Shown piece by piece: positions 10,660 to 21,219 of a stretch of DNA of 64,000 nucleotides. The notes beneath the pieces are model-generated. The model searched no databases and had not been told where the DNA came from. It was given only the letters and a program-made list of their open reading frames with translations. Location: positions 6,448,001 to 6,512,000 of the forward strand of contig VCCP01000002.1 in the NCBI GenBank assembly GCA_005765155.1. The letters run 5' to 3'. Numbering within the stretch: the first letter of the stretch is position 1; every line of letters starts with the position of its first letter. Made by a program: the position numbers and the translations under genes. Source of the DNA: Zelopaecilomyces penicillatus (Eukaryota > Ascomycota > Sordariomycetes > Hypocreales > Pseudodiploosporaceae).

Positions 10660-12969
10660 TTAAAAACCACCCTCGCTACCGACGCAATTGCGGCAGTTGA
10701 ACAACCCTCTTGGGTCAACAGCCTTCTTAATCCTCAGCAGACGATCATAGTTGGAGCCAAAGTTCGATCTTTGCCACTCCTCACCCGTGGCGTACTGCTC
10801 ATTGTAATACACAGCCTTGCCGAAAGCGTCGGTCAACCGAGCACTGGAACTGTTCATAAAGGCAAAAGTCTCCTCTGTGAGGCCACTAGGCTTGCCAAAG
10901 ATGCTGTATGGAATGTTAGATTGATCATGCAATGTAAAGGGGCAAGATAGCTTCTGGAAAGAGAATGGAGAAACTTACGGAGTATCGATAAAGGCGAAAG
11001 ACTTGCGCCAAGCAGGGTGGATGGCGGTGGCATCCGGAGCCACTTTGCTAACAGCAGTACCGACAGCTATAGAGAAATGTCAGCAACATAAAGTAAAAAG
11101 AAAGCAGCATAAACGTGTGACTGAGCTTACCATTCTGCCAGATGAAAGGCGCAGGAACCTCAAGAATATACTTCTTAATCTTGTCTCGGCCAACCTTGGT
11201 GCGCATAGTGTCCTCCATGACAATACGGCTGAGATCAATCAGGTTCACGCCAACGACAGCGCCGCCCTGAGCCAGAGGCTGGACAATTGATGTATAGATG
11301 TCTAACCAAGAGCTTGGGCCTCTTGTTTGGTAGGTCTTGAAGTCGGCATCGCAACCGGGGATGGATCGAACCACGTCGAAAGGCTTGAGTGTATCCTCGG
11401 CTGGTTTTTCGGCCTGAGCGCTGGTGAACATGTCAAAGGAGAGGAGTGACAGCGTCATGTCGTGTTGAATGGTTTGCCAGATGCCCTGTTTCAAAATAGT
11501 TAGCCTTGGTTCATATTTGATAGTACAGGTAGTGTCTGGAACAATGAAGTAATGACATACCGGATGCTCAAGATCAAACAGTGTTACTTGCAAATCAATG
11601 ATAGCATCAATGAGCTTGGCGTATGACTCCTGACTGTGACACTTGAGCTTTCCCGTGACAGTGTTGATCGTCTTGAACGCAGGATAAGCCTTGATGTACA
11701 CCTTGGTAACAGCAGCAAATGCGCCTGAGCTATCGTCAATACAGTTTCTCGCACCGCTGAGACCAGAGTTGTCACTTACCACCACCGCCGCGAAGTGCCC
11801 AATACAAATCGGAGTTGACGGCTTCGTTGGCAATCTTCTTCTGGCCATCTGCAGTGACCACCTCGAATTGCACAGTGTCTAAGTGAGAAACGGGTCAGCC
11901 GATCAAATACATTTTTCGCTTTTGGAGGGTTCATGTTCATCCAAGACTTACTATCAACACCCAGACCAAAGTAATTGGCAAAAGGTCCTGCAAGTTCCCG
12001 TAGTTAGCATAACGTCCCGAAACACATAAACATGGAAAGTGCCCACGTACCAGCACCACCTCCAAGAACATAGCCACCAGCAGCGCCGACAGTGGGTGAG
12101 AAGCCTCCAATTGTCACAACACCGTTCTTGGCACCAGCTTCATACAAATCGATGACATTGGCGCCAGGTCCGGTCACAATGACGTCCTGAGGAGCCGCCT
12201 TGGACTTGGAAGGCACGAAACCCTTGATGAACTTGGGATCCTTCATGTGATGTGTCCAGACGGAGAACGAACCTTCACCGGAGGAGCGACCGGTGTAGCA
12301 GTGTCCGGTCTAGACAATGCGCGAAAATTGTCAGCATCTCTGTTTAGTTGACTATCCTATAAGATTGAGTATGGGTGGGTGTATAGTGGCTTCTTACATT
12401 CTTGACACGGAAGCGGAGGTTGTATATGGAGGCGAACTGAACTGCCTTGGCGATATGATCGGCGTTGGTTGCGTTTACAACATAGTGGGACGTGCCGCCA
12501 AGTGTGCAAGGGCCGTCAATGGGATCAGGAGCGGACCCATCCGGCTTCAAGCTTGGTACGAGACATCCCTTGTTGTTCTCATCCAGCTCAAAGTTGGTGT
12601 ACTGTAGAGCAGCTATTGTGTGTTTAAAAAATATCTATTAGCCTTCATTGTCCGCTCCATTGAGTTGTTAGTATAGGGATGTAGTATTTTTGAAGCCTCA
12701 CCTGGCAGAGTGACTCTCCATTCCGGAATCACCTTGTTCTTAGCCAAAGCCTTGCACTGCTCAGCGTTGTAGGTTGCCTTGTAGCAAGGAGCGCCATATG
12801 GCACCGTCTTGATCAACCTGCCGTCAACGGTGGCGTTGAACACCTTGAGTACTGCAGGTGAAGGGAAACAAGGGTTGCCGGGCAAACAGTACGGAGCCTT
12901 TGCCTCTGCCACCGACGGAGCGCCGACGACGAGGAGAAAGGAGGCGAGCAGTGTCGTGAGGGACGACAT
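10660..12969 (-). CDS. Secreted FAD-linked oxidase (berberine-bridge / 6-hydroxynicotine oxidase type)
   Basis: Nine exons (12969-12702, 12612-12398, 12309-12051, 11987-11952, 11878-11780, 11724-11561, 11485-11131, 11066-10979, 10903-10660) give 575 residues and every phase closes. Residues 1-23 form a signal peptide. The FAD_binding_4 (PCMH) fold shows YVVNATNADHIAKAV, TGHCYTGRSSGEGS (His is the expected covalent FAD ligand), VTIGGFSPTVGAAGGYVLGG and LYWALRGGGG. The C-terminal BBE domain ends with WQRSNFGSNYDRLLRIKKAV and DPRGLFNCRNC. No Cys is seen at the usual second linkage site, so FAD is probably held by one bond. Enzymes of this family oxidise or cyclise alcohols, sugars and alkaloid-like compounds. 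The 55-bp intron 11725-11779 could be read through in frame and is easy to miss. Confidence 0.93.
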
Positions 12970-14963
12970 GGTGAGACAAAGACTAGTCTGATGTATTCCC
13001 GCGAAAAAGGTTCTAATGGCTTAGAGACGTGGTAAGGAGTGGGAGTTGCTTGCTTTTAAAGAAGCATCTGCTCTCCATAAAGTGAGACGCTCCGTTTCTT
13101 AGATCCTGGTTAAATGCAGTCAGCTCAGCTTCAAAGCGATAGGATAGTCGTTTACGGGAAGCTTACCCGCTGCGGGAACTCGTTTTCCATGTGGAGAAGA
13201 TAAAAAAAAAAAAGAGATTGGGCATAATAACGCATTGAGAAAAAAAAAAACGCTTGTGTATAGATACTTTCGACATTTATCGTAGTATGTGCATCGGTCT
13301 ACTACGGCTGAAGCTAGAGATGTTACCAGGAATAATCCATGCTTTTCAAGGATGCATATGCAGAGACAGGCATTAAACTCGTGCTACTTACACCCCAGGA
13401 ACGTCTCCCACCACTGCCGACACTAGAGAACTCGGTCATGCCACTCAGTTGATAACCCATGCGGGTTTTTTTATTTCAGGGGTTTTGTTCTAGAAACATT
13501 TGCTTGTTTATTTTAGCTATGAACTTGTGATTAAGTGTGCATATTGTTAGGTTGAGGTGGAAGCTAATGTGCAAGAAAAAGACACATATCCAACCACAGA
13601 TTACTGCAACTGTGTATATCTACCTAATATTAACTCATTGTTTATTGTGAACCTCTGCTTATGGCAAGACTTAAGTTGTCATGTCAATTCATAATTCAGC
13701 AAAGTTGCCATGAGTCGGTAGTCACGCGGGATAGCTTAACCCGGGCCCGCTCTTCAAGGAACGTCAGCTTATACCTGTACACGCTACACCACATCACCCA
13801 AATCGACACCCTGAGGACACTGGTCCATACATGCCTTATCATTCTCTACTTGCGGGAAGAGAAAACCTTGTATGCCCAAACCCCGCATATTGAAGCCGGA
13901 GCCACCAGCAATCAGCTCTTGCTGAGCCGTCCCGCCCATCGAAAGCATGGAGACAGAAGAGCTCGAGAGTCACATTCTGGATCCTTGCGCGCGTTGAATA
14001 GCGCCCTAAACCTTTTCTAAAAATTGGGCTTGCGGGCTTCACGGTTGAGCCGTTGCGTGTTAATGTCTTTGTTTCGTTCTAGTTGCCATGTGGCAAATGT
14101 CCCAGACCCATGTTATATGAATGGGTCAGGTAATAAGCACACTAATTAGGGGACCATGGCTGACTCTTCTGCAGTGACGAATGTTTGTAAGAAGTAGCTT
14201 TAATTAACAATTTGCTGTACATTATTAGATGAGAAAGCGTAGAAGAACCAAAAGTGGTAGATTTTGTTGTTTGACAAAAGGGGCTGAGATGGTGTTGCAC
14301 TCTTGTCTAGATATGTGTAAAACATTTCAAAGTACTGCTGAACACGCTGTCGGTGCCAGTTTTAAAAATACATAAAATTAACTCCAGCATGTTTCAGTTT
14401 CAATTCACACATTGTGAGGTTTCCTGCTATGTTTCTGTACATACGTTCACCTGGGTTAACTTAGGTTAATTTGGGCAACTTCTTATTGGCTCTGGACGCA
14501 GGGGTTTGGTGGGATGACCGGGGAATTCCCACAACCCATGAGTTCCATGTAATACCTAGCCATAAACTAAGTGAGTGCGTCCCTGAAATTACCCCGTATA
14601 ACTGGGATCCCCGAATCAATTATGCCCGACAACGTTTCTTCACCTGTTTCTTGTCTGGCTACACGCAATAATCAGCCACTGCTTTCAAGACAGCGGGTGG
14701 ACAGTCAGCAGATTTGTTAGAAATCCTCGGAGCTGAAATGGAACATGCATACGATGCCACTCTGTCAGCCGCACTTACCAACCAAAGTGTGTTAGGTAGC
14801 AAGAATCGAATGTTTGAGTGTATCTTCATGTGTTTCAGATTTGTCGCTATGTTGCGTCCAACCTACTACCAATTGGGATCATAAAGAACATACTACTGTA
14901 TGATGAGTGATGCTACGGGAACTTTCTTGGTAATATTTTCTGCTTATATATAGAGCTAGCAAC
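12970..14963. other. Intergenic region, no gene seen
   Basis: Two kb between the FAD-oxidase start and the aminotransferase stop. It holds A-runs (about 13201-13213 and 13240-13250) and generally A/T-rich sequence. The longest frame (13661-14020 plus) is not convincing. No tRNA or repeat is recognised. Confidence 0.4.
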
Positions 14964-16235
14964 CTAAGCAAGAGCTGCCACAATCCTTCTCAAACCCTCA
15001 TCCAAAACACCCTTTTCCTGGGTAAACACAATTCTAAACCAGCCAGCATCTTCAGATCCAAACTGAGCCCCAGACGCAAGAAACACCTTTTTACTAAGCA
15101 GCGCGTCCGTCACAACTTGATCAATGTCATCTTGTTCACCCTTGTCATGTTTTGCTTGATAAGCGGCGCCAAGATTAACCCAGAGGAAGAATGCTGCATT
15201 GACGCCCGCCGCGTACTCAATCCCGTTGTTTTGCGCCCACCTCGCGACATGAGCGTAGCTATCTGCAAGCAGCCGCCGGTTCTCTACGATGTAGTGATCA
15301 ATACATTTTTCGTCTTCGAACATGCTGATGGCGATTTGGTCTGTGACTGATGATGTGGAGCTGTAGAGTGATGGTGGGACGAGAGCTCTATGTAACGGTT
15401 CGTTGTGCTGTGAGATGATGGCTCCCAATCGTAGGCCATTGGCGCCAAAGTCTTTGGAGATTCCCCAGATAACATGGAGGCGGGTGGGATCGATGATGCC
15501 GGTTGTGTCAAATGATAGCACAGACTTGAATGGGGAGATTTCAATGCCTTGATCTATCTCATTGGTAAATGTTGAGAGGGCATAGATCTCGTCGCTGATG
15601 AAATGAATCTTGTGTCGCTCGCAAAGCCGCATCAATTCAATAATTACTTGAGGAGAATAGCAGCGTCCAAGTGGGTTGTGGGGATGAGCCAGAATCAGGC
15701 CAGCTACGCGTTTGCCCTTGGAGTGAGCATCTTGAACCACAGCCTCGTATTTCGCCACGCCTTCCAAGCTCAAGGGATCTGTGCCGTGGAAATCAACCAT
15801 GGCAAGCTTCGTGCCCATTCGAAGAGTCAAGTCGGGCACAAATGTTCCATAATACGGCTTCCCAAGCAGGAACAGGTCTCCTGGCTCTCCAAACGCCCAG
15901 GCGGCATGCTCAATGGCGGAGCTGCATCCATTCGTCACACTGATATGCGACGCAGCGACTGGCAACACAGGATCAAAGTATGTCGTCAGAAACTTTCCAA
16001 GAGCAGCCCGGAGTCGTTTTTTTCCGTCGCCATAGGTGAAGCCTTCGTTTTGTAGTGAAAAGTCTTTGTGGAGTTGCTCAGAGAGCACGTCATGCATGAG
16101 CACATTTTCTGCAACTCCGAGACTTACGAAGCCATCCGGGTTGGACTCTGGATCCCAGAGGTTTTGCAGGACTTCCCAGAAAAAATACTTTGGGTCGGGT
16201 TTAGAGAGTTCAAAGGCACGGCTTGATAAGGCCAT
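14964..16235 (-). CDS. PLP-dependent aminotransferase class I/II, ACC-synthase-like
   Basis: Single exon, 423 residues. The fold-type I landmarks are present: an N-terminal SLGVAENVLMHDVL, substrate-loop FTYGDGKKRLRAAL, VTNGCSSAIEHAAWAF (cofactor phosphate region), LAHPHNPLGRCYS with the PLP-ring Asn, FISDEIYALSTF with the PLP-nitrogen Asp and Tyr, and GISKDFGANGLRLG with the Schiff-base Lys. WFRIVFTQ near the end gives the carboxylate-binding Arg. This is the 1-aminocyclopropane-1-carboxylate synthase-like subgroup common in fungi, where members may be ACC synthases, C-S lyases or plain aminotransferases. Sequence alone does not decide which. It lies in a neighbourhood with an oxygenase, an MFS pump and an FAD-linked oxidase. 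Confidence 0.92.
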   Translation of the reverse strand: MALSSRAFELSKPDPKYFFWEVLQNLWDPESNPDGFVSLGVAENVLMHDVLSEQLHKDFSLQNEGFTYGDGKKRLRAALGKFLTTYFDPVLPVAASHISVTNGCSSAIEHAAWAFGEPGDLFLLGKPYYGTFVPDLTLRMGTKLAMVDFHGTDPLSLEGVAKYEAVVQDAHSKGKRVAGLILAHPHNPLGRCYSPQVIIELMRLCERHKIHFISDEIYALSTFTNEIDQGIEISPFKSVLSFDTTGIIDPTRLHVIWGISKDFGANGLRLGAIISQHNEPLHRALVPPSLYSSTSSVTDQIAISMFEDEKCIDHYIVENRRLLADSYAHVARWAQNNGIEYAAGVNAAFFLWVNLGAAYQAKHDKGEQDDIDQVVTDALLSKKVFLASGAQFGSEDAGWFRIVFTQEKGVLDEGLRRIVAALA

Positions 16236-16649
16236 GGTGTCGAGTTTGCAACACCTCTGTGAATGGTAATTAATAACTTGTAGTTGGACAAAGACAATAC
16301 CATTAACATTGCAGCTTGGCTGGTTCCCCGCATCGCCGGCTCCGGTGCGGAGTTGGGCGCCGAAGCTCCACTCTAATATTTCGATGTCATAACACCGAGC
16401 AATTGCGTTATATGGTCCGCTGTATATTAATTATTCTTCTTCAATATCTTACTTAGCTGGTCTTCTCTCGTTCATAGAGAGAGATTGCCTGATGTCGTTA
16501 ACTGTCGAATCTCTGTTCAAATAGGTTTGTTAAGAATAATCACCTCAACCCCAACCCCAACCCTATGCACATTTGCATCCCAGGTCTAGTTGGAGACTAC
16601 CTACACTCCAACAACCACCACAAGACAAAAAAAAACAAAAAAAAAACAT
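16236..16649. other. Intergenic region upstream of the aminotransferase and downstream of the 5S array
   Basis: Contains a G/C-rich stretch with several CGG/CCG triplets at about 16325-16370, just upstream of the aminotransferase start and possibly a Zn2Cys6 factor site. Two A-runs at about 16627-16646, read as T-runs on the minus strand, end the neighbouring 5S unit. Confidence 0.4.
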
Positions 16650-16769
16650 ACATACAACAGCCGGTGTTCGCTGGTCGTCACCGACCCAACTACTAATCTG
16701 CCGGTTAGTAGGTTATCTATGGGAGATCAGACGGGATCCCGAGTTTGTCTACTACCTATGGTCGTATGT
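16650..16769 (-). rRNA. 5S rRNA-like gene, unit 1 of 3
   Basis: Read on the minus strand, this 120-nt unit starts ACATACGACCATAGG and ends CCGGCTGTTGTATGT, the hallmark ends of ascomycete 5S rRNA. It also holds the central TTAGTAGTTGGGT and the C-box-like GGTGACGACCAGCGAA. The middle differs from the usual fungal 5S, but helix II (GGTAGTAG with CTACTAACC, one bulge) and the hairpin GGTCG-GTGA-CGACC are fully paired. Two runs of about nine T follow directly downstream (pol III terminator), and a TATA-like GATAAATAG lies about 25-33 nt upstream. It looks like an intact variant gene. Homology is by recall, not by search. Confidence 0.85.
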
Positions 16770-16851
16770 GACATCCAGATGGCTTGAGTCTATTTATCAG
16801 ACAGGTCCTGGATGATTCATGTTCACATAAGTGGATAAAAAGACAAAAAGA

Positions 16852-16970
16852 ACATACAACAGCCGGTGTTCGCTGGTCGTCACCGACCCAGCTACTAATC
16901 TGCCGGTTAGTAGGTTGTCTAGGGGAGATCGGACGGGATCCCGATTTATCTACTACCTATGGTCGTATGT
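16852..16970 (-). rRNA. 5S rRNA-like gene, unit 2 of 3
   Basis: 119-nt copy lying 202 bp from unit 1 in the same orientation. It has the same ends and C-box, with few substitutions. Downstream on the minus strand are two T5 runs. About 25-30 nt upstream is TGATAAT, similar to the position of the TATA-like element in unit 1. Helix II is as in unit 1 and the GGTCG/CGACC hairpin is intact. The spacers between units do not resemble each other beyond these short elements, so the shared period is not due to a recent whole-unit duplication alone. Confidence 0.82.
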
Positions 16971-17053
16971 GGTGTTTGGACGACTCCAATCGGATTATCA
17001 CTTGGATGGTAGAGAGCCAACTAGACAAGAAGAGTTTGACAAAAAGGATAAAA

Positions 17054-17172
17054 ACATACAACAGCCGGTGTTCGCTGGTCGTCACCGACCCAACTACTAA
17101 TCTGCCGGTCAGGGGGTTGTCTATGGGAGATCGGACGGGATCCCGATTTATCCACTGCCTATGGTCGTATGT
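17054..17172 (-). rRNA. 5S rRNA-like gene, unit 3 of 3
   Basis: 119-nt copy, again 202 bp from the previous unit. Ends and C-box are the same. Helix II is changed to GGCAGTGG opposite CCCCTGACC; two of the changes keep pairing and one makes a mismatch, so it is the most diverged unit. T4 and T5 runs follow it on the minus strand. No clear TATA-like element is seen at -25 to -35. It could be a weaker gene or the start of a pseudogene. Confidence 0.75.
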
Positions 17173-18084
17173 GGTGGTGAGCGGTGCTGATTTGGCTTGT
17201 ATTGATGGTGTTTTCACGAAAGGAGCGGGGTTTCGCAGGATTTGCTCCTCTGTCATGGATGCAGTAGTATCTACATGAGAGTACGTTGAAACGATGTTTG
17301 CGTTGTTGGTATTTCAACCTTGAGGATTTTATAGTGGGACTGCAAACCATTTGCGCCCATGTCTCGCATAGTTTATTTGACAGACTGTTGCCCATCTCGC
17401 CTTTCTCACACCATCTTAGAGGTTTTGAATCATCGAAGCTTGCCAACACTGCTTGTTCTCGATAATCCAACCAACCACCCCACCCATTCGGATCCATGTT
17501 ACAATGCTAGGCTTCCTACGGCAGATACAGGTGCCGGTTCAAGGTTTGTGGAGTTTTGGCGGCTGGGTTACGTCCCACTGTCCCACTATGGCACTACCTC
17601 ATGCGGGAGCCACTAACGGATTATCAGAAATACGCAGAGTGAAATGGAAGATAGCGAGAGTCAAGGGGGGAGATTTGGATAATGGAAAGGAATAGCAGAC
17701 GGCGCTGACGGCTCATGGTCTCCATTCCGGCACGAGAAGCCGCTGCCGAAGCCCCCCGAAGCCGAAGGCCCGCTAATCAAGGCGTGCAGCTCTGTCGGCC
17801 CGGCTTGGCTCTTCGATGACGCTGAATTTACCAAATCAAGGCTGCTCACAGCGAATTACATCCCCCGCATCCAAGACGGCGGCTGGCGGGCTGACGCCAA
17901 AGTCCTCTGACAAACACCGCCTAGGTGGTGCTAATATACACTGCTGCTGGTTGAATTTCGTGTCGTCCAGGTACATATTTGATCTCAGTATTCAAGGTGC
18001 CATGCTAATTGCCTTTTCCCTTTCATCATCAATGATTATTGAAAACCCCTCTATATCCCTTGGAGGCCTACCTCAATTGTGACA
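17173..18084. other. Intergenic region upstream of the 5S array and the GH31 pseudogene
   Basis: About 0.9 kb. A C/G-rich stretch with repeated GAAGCC and CCGAAG words lies at 17730-17775. A TATA-like CTATATCC lies near 18050, about 35 bp before the old GH31 start codon. No intact gene is seen. Confidence 0.4.
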
Positions 18085-20999
18085 ATGAATGGAAGTAATG
18101 CCCTCGCCCAGCTTCTGCTCTGGGTTTCCGCATGTAGCGGCTTAACCCTACACTCCTCCCATCATGGCAAAAGCATCGACAGCTGCCCCGGTATAAGGCG
18201 TCCAGAGTCTCAAACTCGGCCAGTGGGCTCGTTGCCGATTTGAAGCTTGCAGGAAGAGCTTGTCATGTCTATAGCGAAGATTTGCACCATCTCAAGCTGG
18301 AAGTCACTTATGAGACGGATATGTGAGCAATAATTACTTGCTAACTCGACTACTTGGACTTTAAACACTGACACACATGCGTTTTGAACTATCTTACAGC
18401 AAAACGAATTCATGTCAAGATCTTTGATGCCGCCAATCAGGTGTACCAGGTCCCCGAATCCGTGTTTCCGCGGCCAAAGACAGAAAGCTCAGACGCAGAG
18501 GCATCCGATCTCAAGTTTGACTACAAGAACGAGCCCTTTTCGTTCACCATCTGTCGCCGAAGCACCAGTAAGGTTCTCTTTGACAGCTCTGCCGCCTCTC
18601 TTGTCTTTGAGTCGCAGTACTTGCGCATCCGCACCAAGTTACCGAGAAACCCCAATCTCTACGGTCTAGGAGAAACCACTGACCCGTTCCGCCTCGGCAC
18701 TGATAACTACACACGCACTCTGTAGAATTACGTCGACGGTGTTCCTCAAAACCGCAATTTGTATGGAAGCCACCCAGTTTACATTGATCACCGCACGTCA
18801 GGCTCCCACGGGGTTTTCTTTCTCAACTCCAATGGCATGGATATACGCATCAGCAAGGATGGAGCCCAGCAATATCTCGAGTATAACACCATCGGTGGCA
18901 TCTTTGACTTTTACTTCATGGCAGGCCCTTCTCCCATTGATGTGGCTAAACAGTATGCCGAGGTCGCTGGTCTTCCTGCCTTTATGCCCTACGCTGGTCT
19001 TGGACTTCACAACTGCCACTGGGGATACTAGGATGCGTATGAGTTGGCCGAAGTAGTGAGCAATTATAGCCGTGCTGGGATCCCGTTGGAGACCATGTGG
19101 GCTGATAATGACTATATGGACCGCCGTTCTGTGAGTTACCCATGTATATCCGAATCTGCCAGTACTTATCTTAGAAAGAGAAAGGGTTAATTGGCTTTTT
19201 TTAACACTAACATATGCTTCCGTAGATCTTCACCTTGGACTCAGAGCGATTCCCCTTGACAATGATGCGAGGTCTTGCAGATACACTCCACAAGAACATA
19301 CAACATCTTACCGTCATGGTTGACCCTGCTGTGGCTGCCAGACACTACCCCCCCTACCAAAGGGGAGTTGAACAGGGCATATTCATGCTCCAGAATGGAT
19401 CCGTCTACCTCTGCGCTGTTTGGCCCGGAGCAACCGCATATCCTGACTGGTTCTCTGAGAATATCGGCGACTAGTGGACAAACGCGTTTAAAGTCTTCTT
19501 CTCCCCCGAAAAAGGTGCAGATATTGACTTCCTTTGGATTGACATGAACGAACCTTCCAACTTTTGCCCATTCCCATGCAAAGACGCCAAAGCATGGCCC
19601 AAGGAGAATGACCTCCCTCCCACACCACCTCCTGTGCGAAGCCCTCCAAGGCCCATACCTGGCTTCCCTTGTGAATTCCAACCAAAGGGAACAAACTGCC
19701 AACGATCCCAGCTTTTGCTTATCAACATCCGCATTCAAGAGGCAGGTGCTGTACAGGGCTACAATGCAAACTCGGACATTTCAAAAACGACTGATCATAG
19801 TCACCATGGCAAGCTCATAGGTCTTCCTGATCGCGACCTTCTCTACCCCAAGTTTAAGATACAGAATGGAGGCGGAGATCTTTTAGGACACACGGTACGA
19901 ACGGATGTGTTTCATGAAAACGGTCTCGCCATGTACGACACCCACAACTTGTACTGAGCAATGATGTCCTCTTATTCGCGCGACGCCATGCTAGCTCGCC
20001 GTCCTGGAAAGCGACCACTCGTCGTCACGCGCTCGGCCTTATCCGGTGCCGGCGCTCACGTTAGCCACTGGCTCGGAGACAACAACTCAGAATGGCTACA
20101 CTATCTGTGGAGTATCCGCGGCATGCTAACGTTCAACTCTATTTTTCAGATTCCCATGGTTGGATCTGATGTCTGTGGGTTTGGGGGAAATACGTCAGAG
20201 GAGCTTTGTGCTTAATGGGCGATGCTTGGAGCTTTTCAGCCATTCTATCGCAACCACAACGCAGAGGGTATGATTGCCCAAGAGTTTTATAGATGGCCAA
20301 CTTCGACCAAAGCGGCTAAAAAGGCGATTAATATCCAGTATCGCTTGCTTGACTACTTTTACACAGCTCTGTAGCACCAATCTGCTACGGGAGTTCCCTC
20401 GCTGAATCCCATGTTCTACTTATACCCTCACGATGCCAATACGTTTGGTCTCGACCTACAGTACTTTTACGGACCATCACTTCTTGTAGCACCAGTCACT
20501 GCTCAAGGAGCCACCAGTGTTGATGTTTATCTCCCCAAGGATACATTTTACGACTTTTACACGCACAAACGAATCACTGGTACTGGCGCTACTATCACCA
20601 AGACGGATCAAGCGTAACAGACATCCCACTGTTCCTGCGCGGCGGTGTCATCGTGCCACTGCGCATCAAATCTGGAATGACTACCTCTGATGTGCGCAAC
20701 CAGCATTTTGAGATTCTCATCCCCGTCGATGCAGCGGGCGAGGCTCGAGGCACGCTCTACCTTGATGATGGTGAGAGCATTGACGGTGAGAGCATTGACG
20801 GTGCCAGCACCTTGATTATTTTGAGTACAAGAATAGCCAACTCTATTCTTCTGGAAGGTTTAACTATAAGACTGACTGAAGGATTGTAAAGGTGACGGTT
20901 ATTGGGAGAGATGGTGGGAATTGTCGCAGTGATGATGTTGAGGTGAAGGCAGTGAAAGTAGATCTGCCGTTGACGAGCACATTTCAGATAAATGTTTAA
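18085..20999 (+). pseudogene. GH31 alpha-glucosidase pseudogene
   Basis: A nearly full-length secreted GH31 alpha-glucosidase can be followed from a signal peptide at 18085 to a final stop at 20997-20999. Landmarks are PNLYGLGETTDPF, GLGLHNCHWGY, the nucleophile region WIDMNEPSNF, HWLGDNNSEW with the acid/base Asp, and LFLRGGVIVPLR. The frame is broken by stops at 18723, 19029, 19472, 19955, 20213 and 20372. There are also frameshifts near 18192, 18402, 20612 and 20800. A typical intron (19131-19225) survives. Several stops sit where relatives have Trp (TL-stop-N, GY-stop-D), so single G-to-A changes explain some. Both catalytic aspartates remain, so decay looks recent. A 15-bp unit is duplicated at about 20770-20800. 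Confidence 0.88.
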
Positions 21000-21219
21000 C
21001 TATTCTAAGTTTGCGGACATTATTTATTCTATTTCCTTTTCACAGGCCTATATTATTGAATACGTGAATGCCGATCACTGGATAAGCTAAGTGGAGATAG
21101 GTTCGTGGTTATCCCAGTTTGCAGAAGTAAAATCTGTTATCAATCATTTATGTCATCATGTGCCACCGATGCCTATCAAATATTGCCGACTCTTATCATC
21201 TATATACATAAAGGAACAG

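Noticed and set aside
13661..14020. Plus-strand 119-codon frame in the 2-kb gap
   Set aside because: No recognisable motif and no splice partners; looks like chance.
16573..17278. Plus-strand frames with a repeated peptide (NSRCSLVVTDP and similar)
   Set aside because: They are antisense reading of the three 5S rRNA-like units; the repeat is explained by the RNA genes.
18723..20374. Rescue of the GH31 gene by stop-codon A-to-I editing
   Set aside because: TAG to TGG would fit some sites, but frameshifts near 18192, 18402, 20612 and 20800 cannot be repaired by editing, and one stop is TAA at an Arg position.
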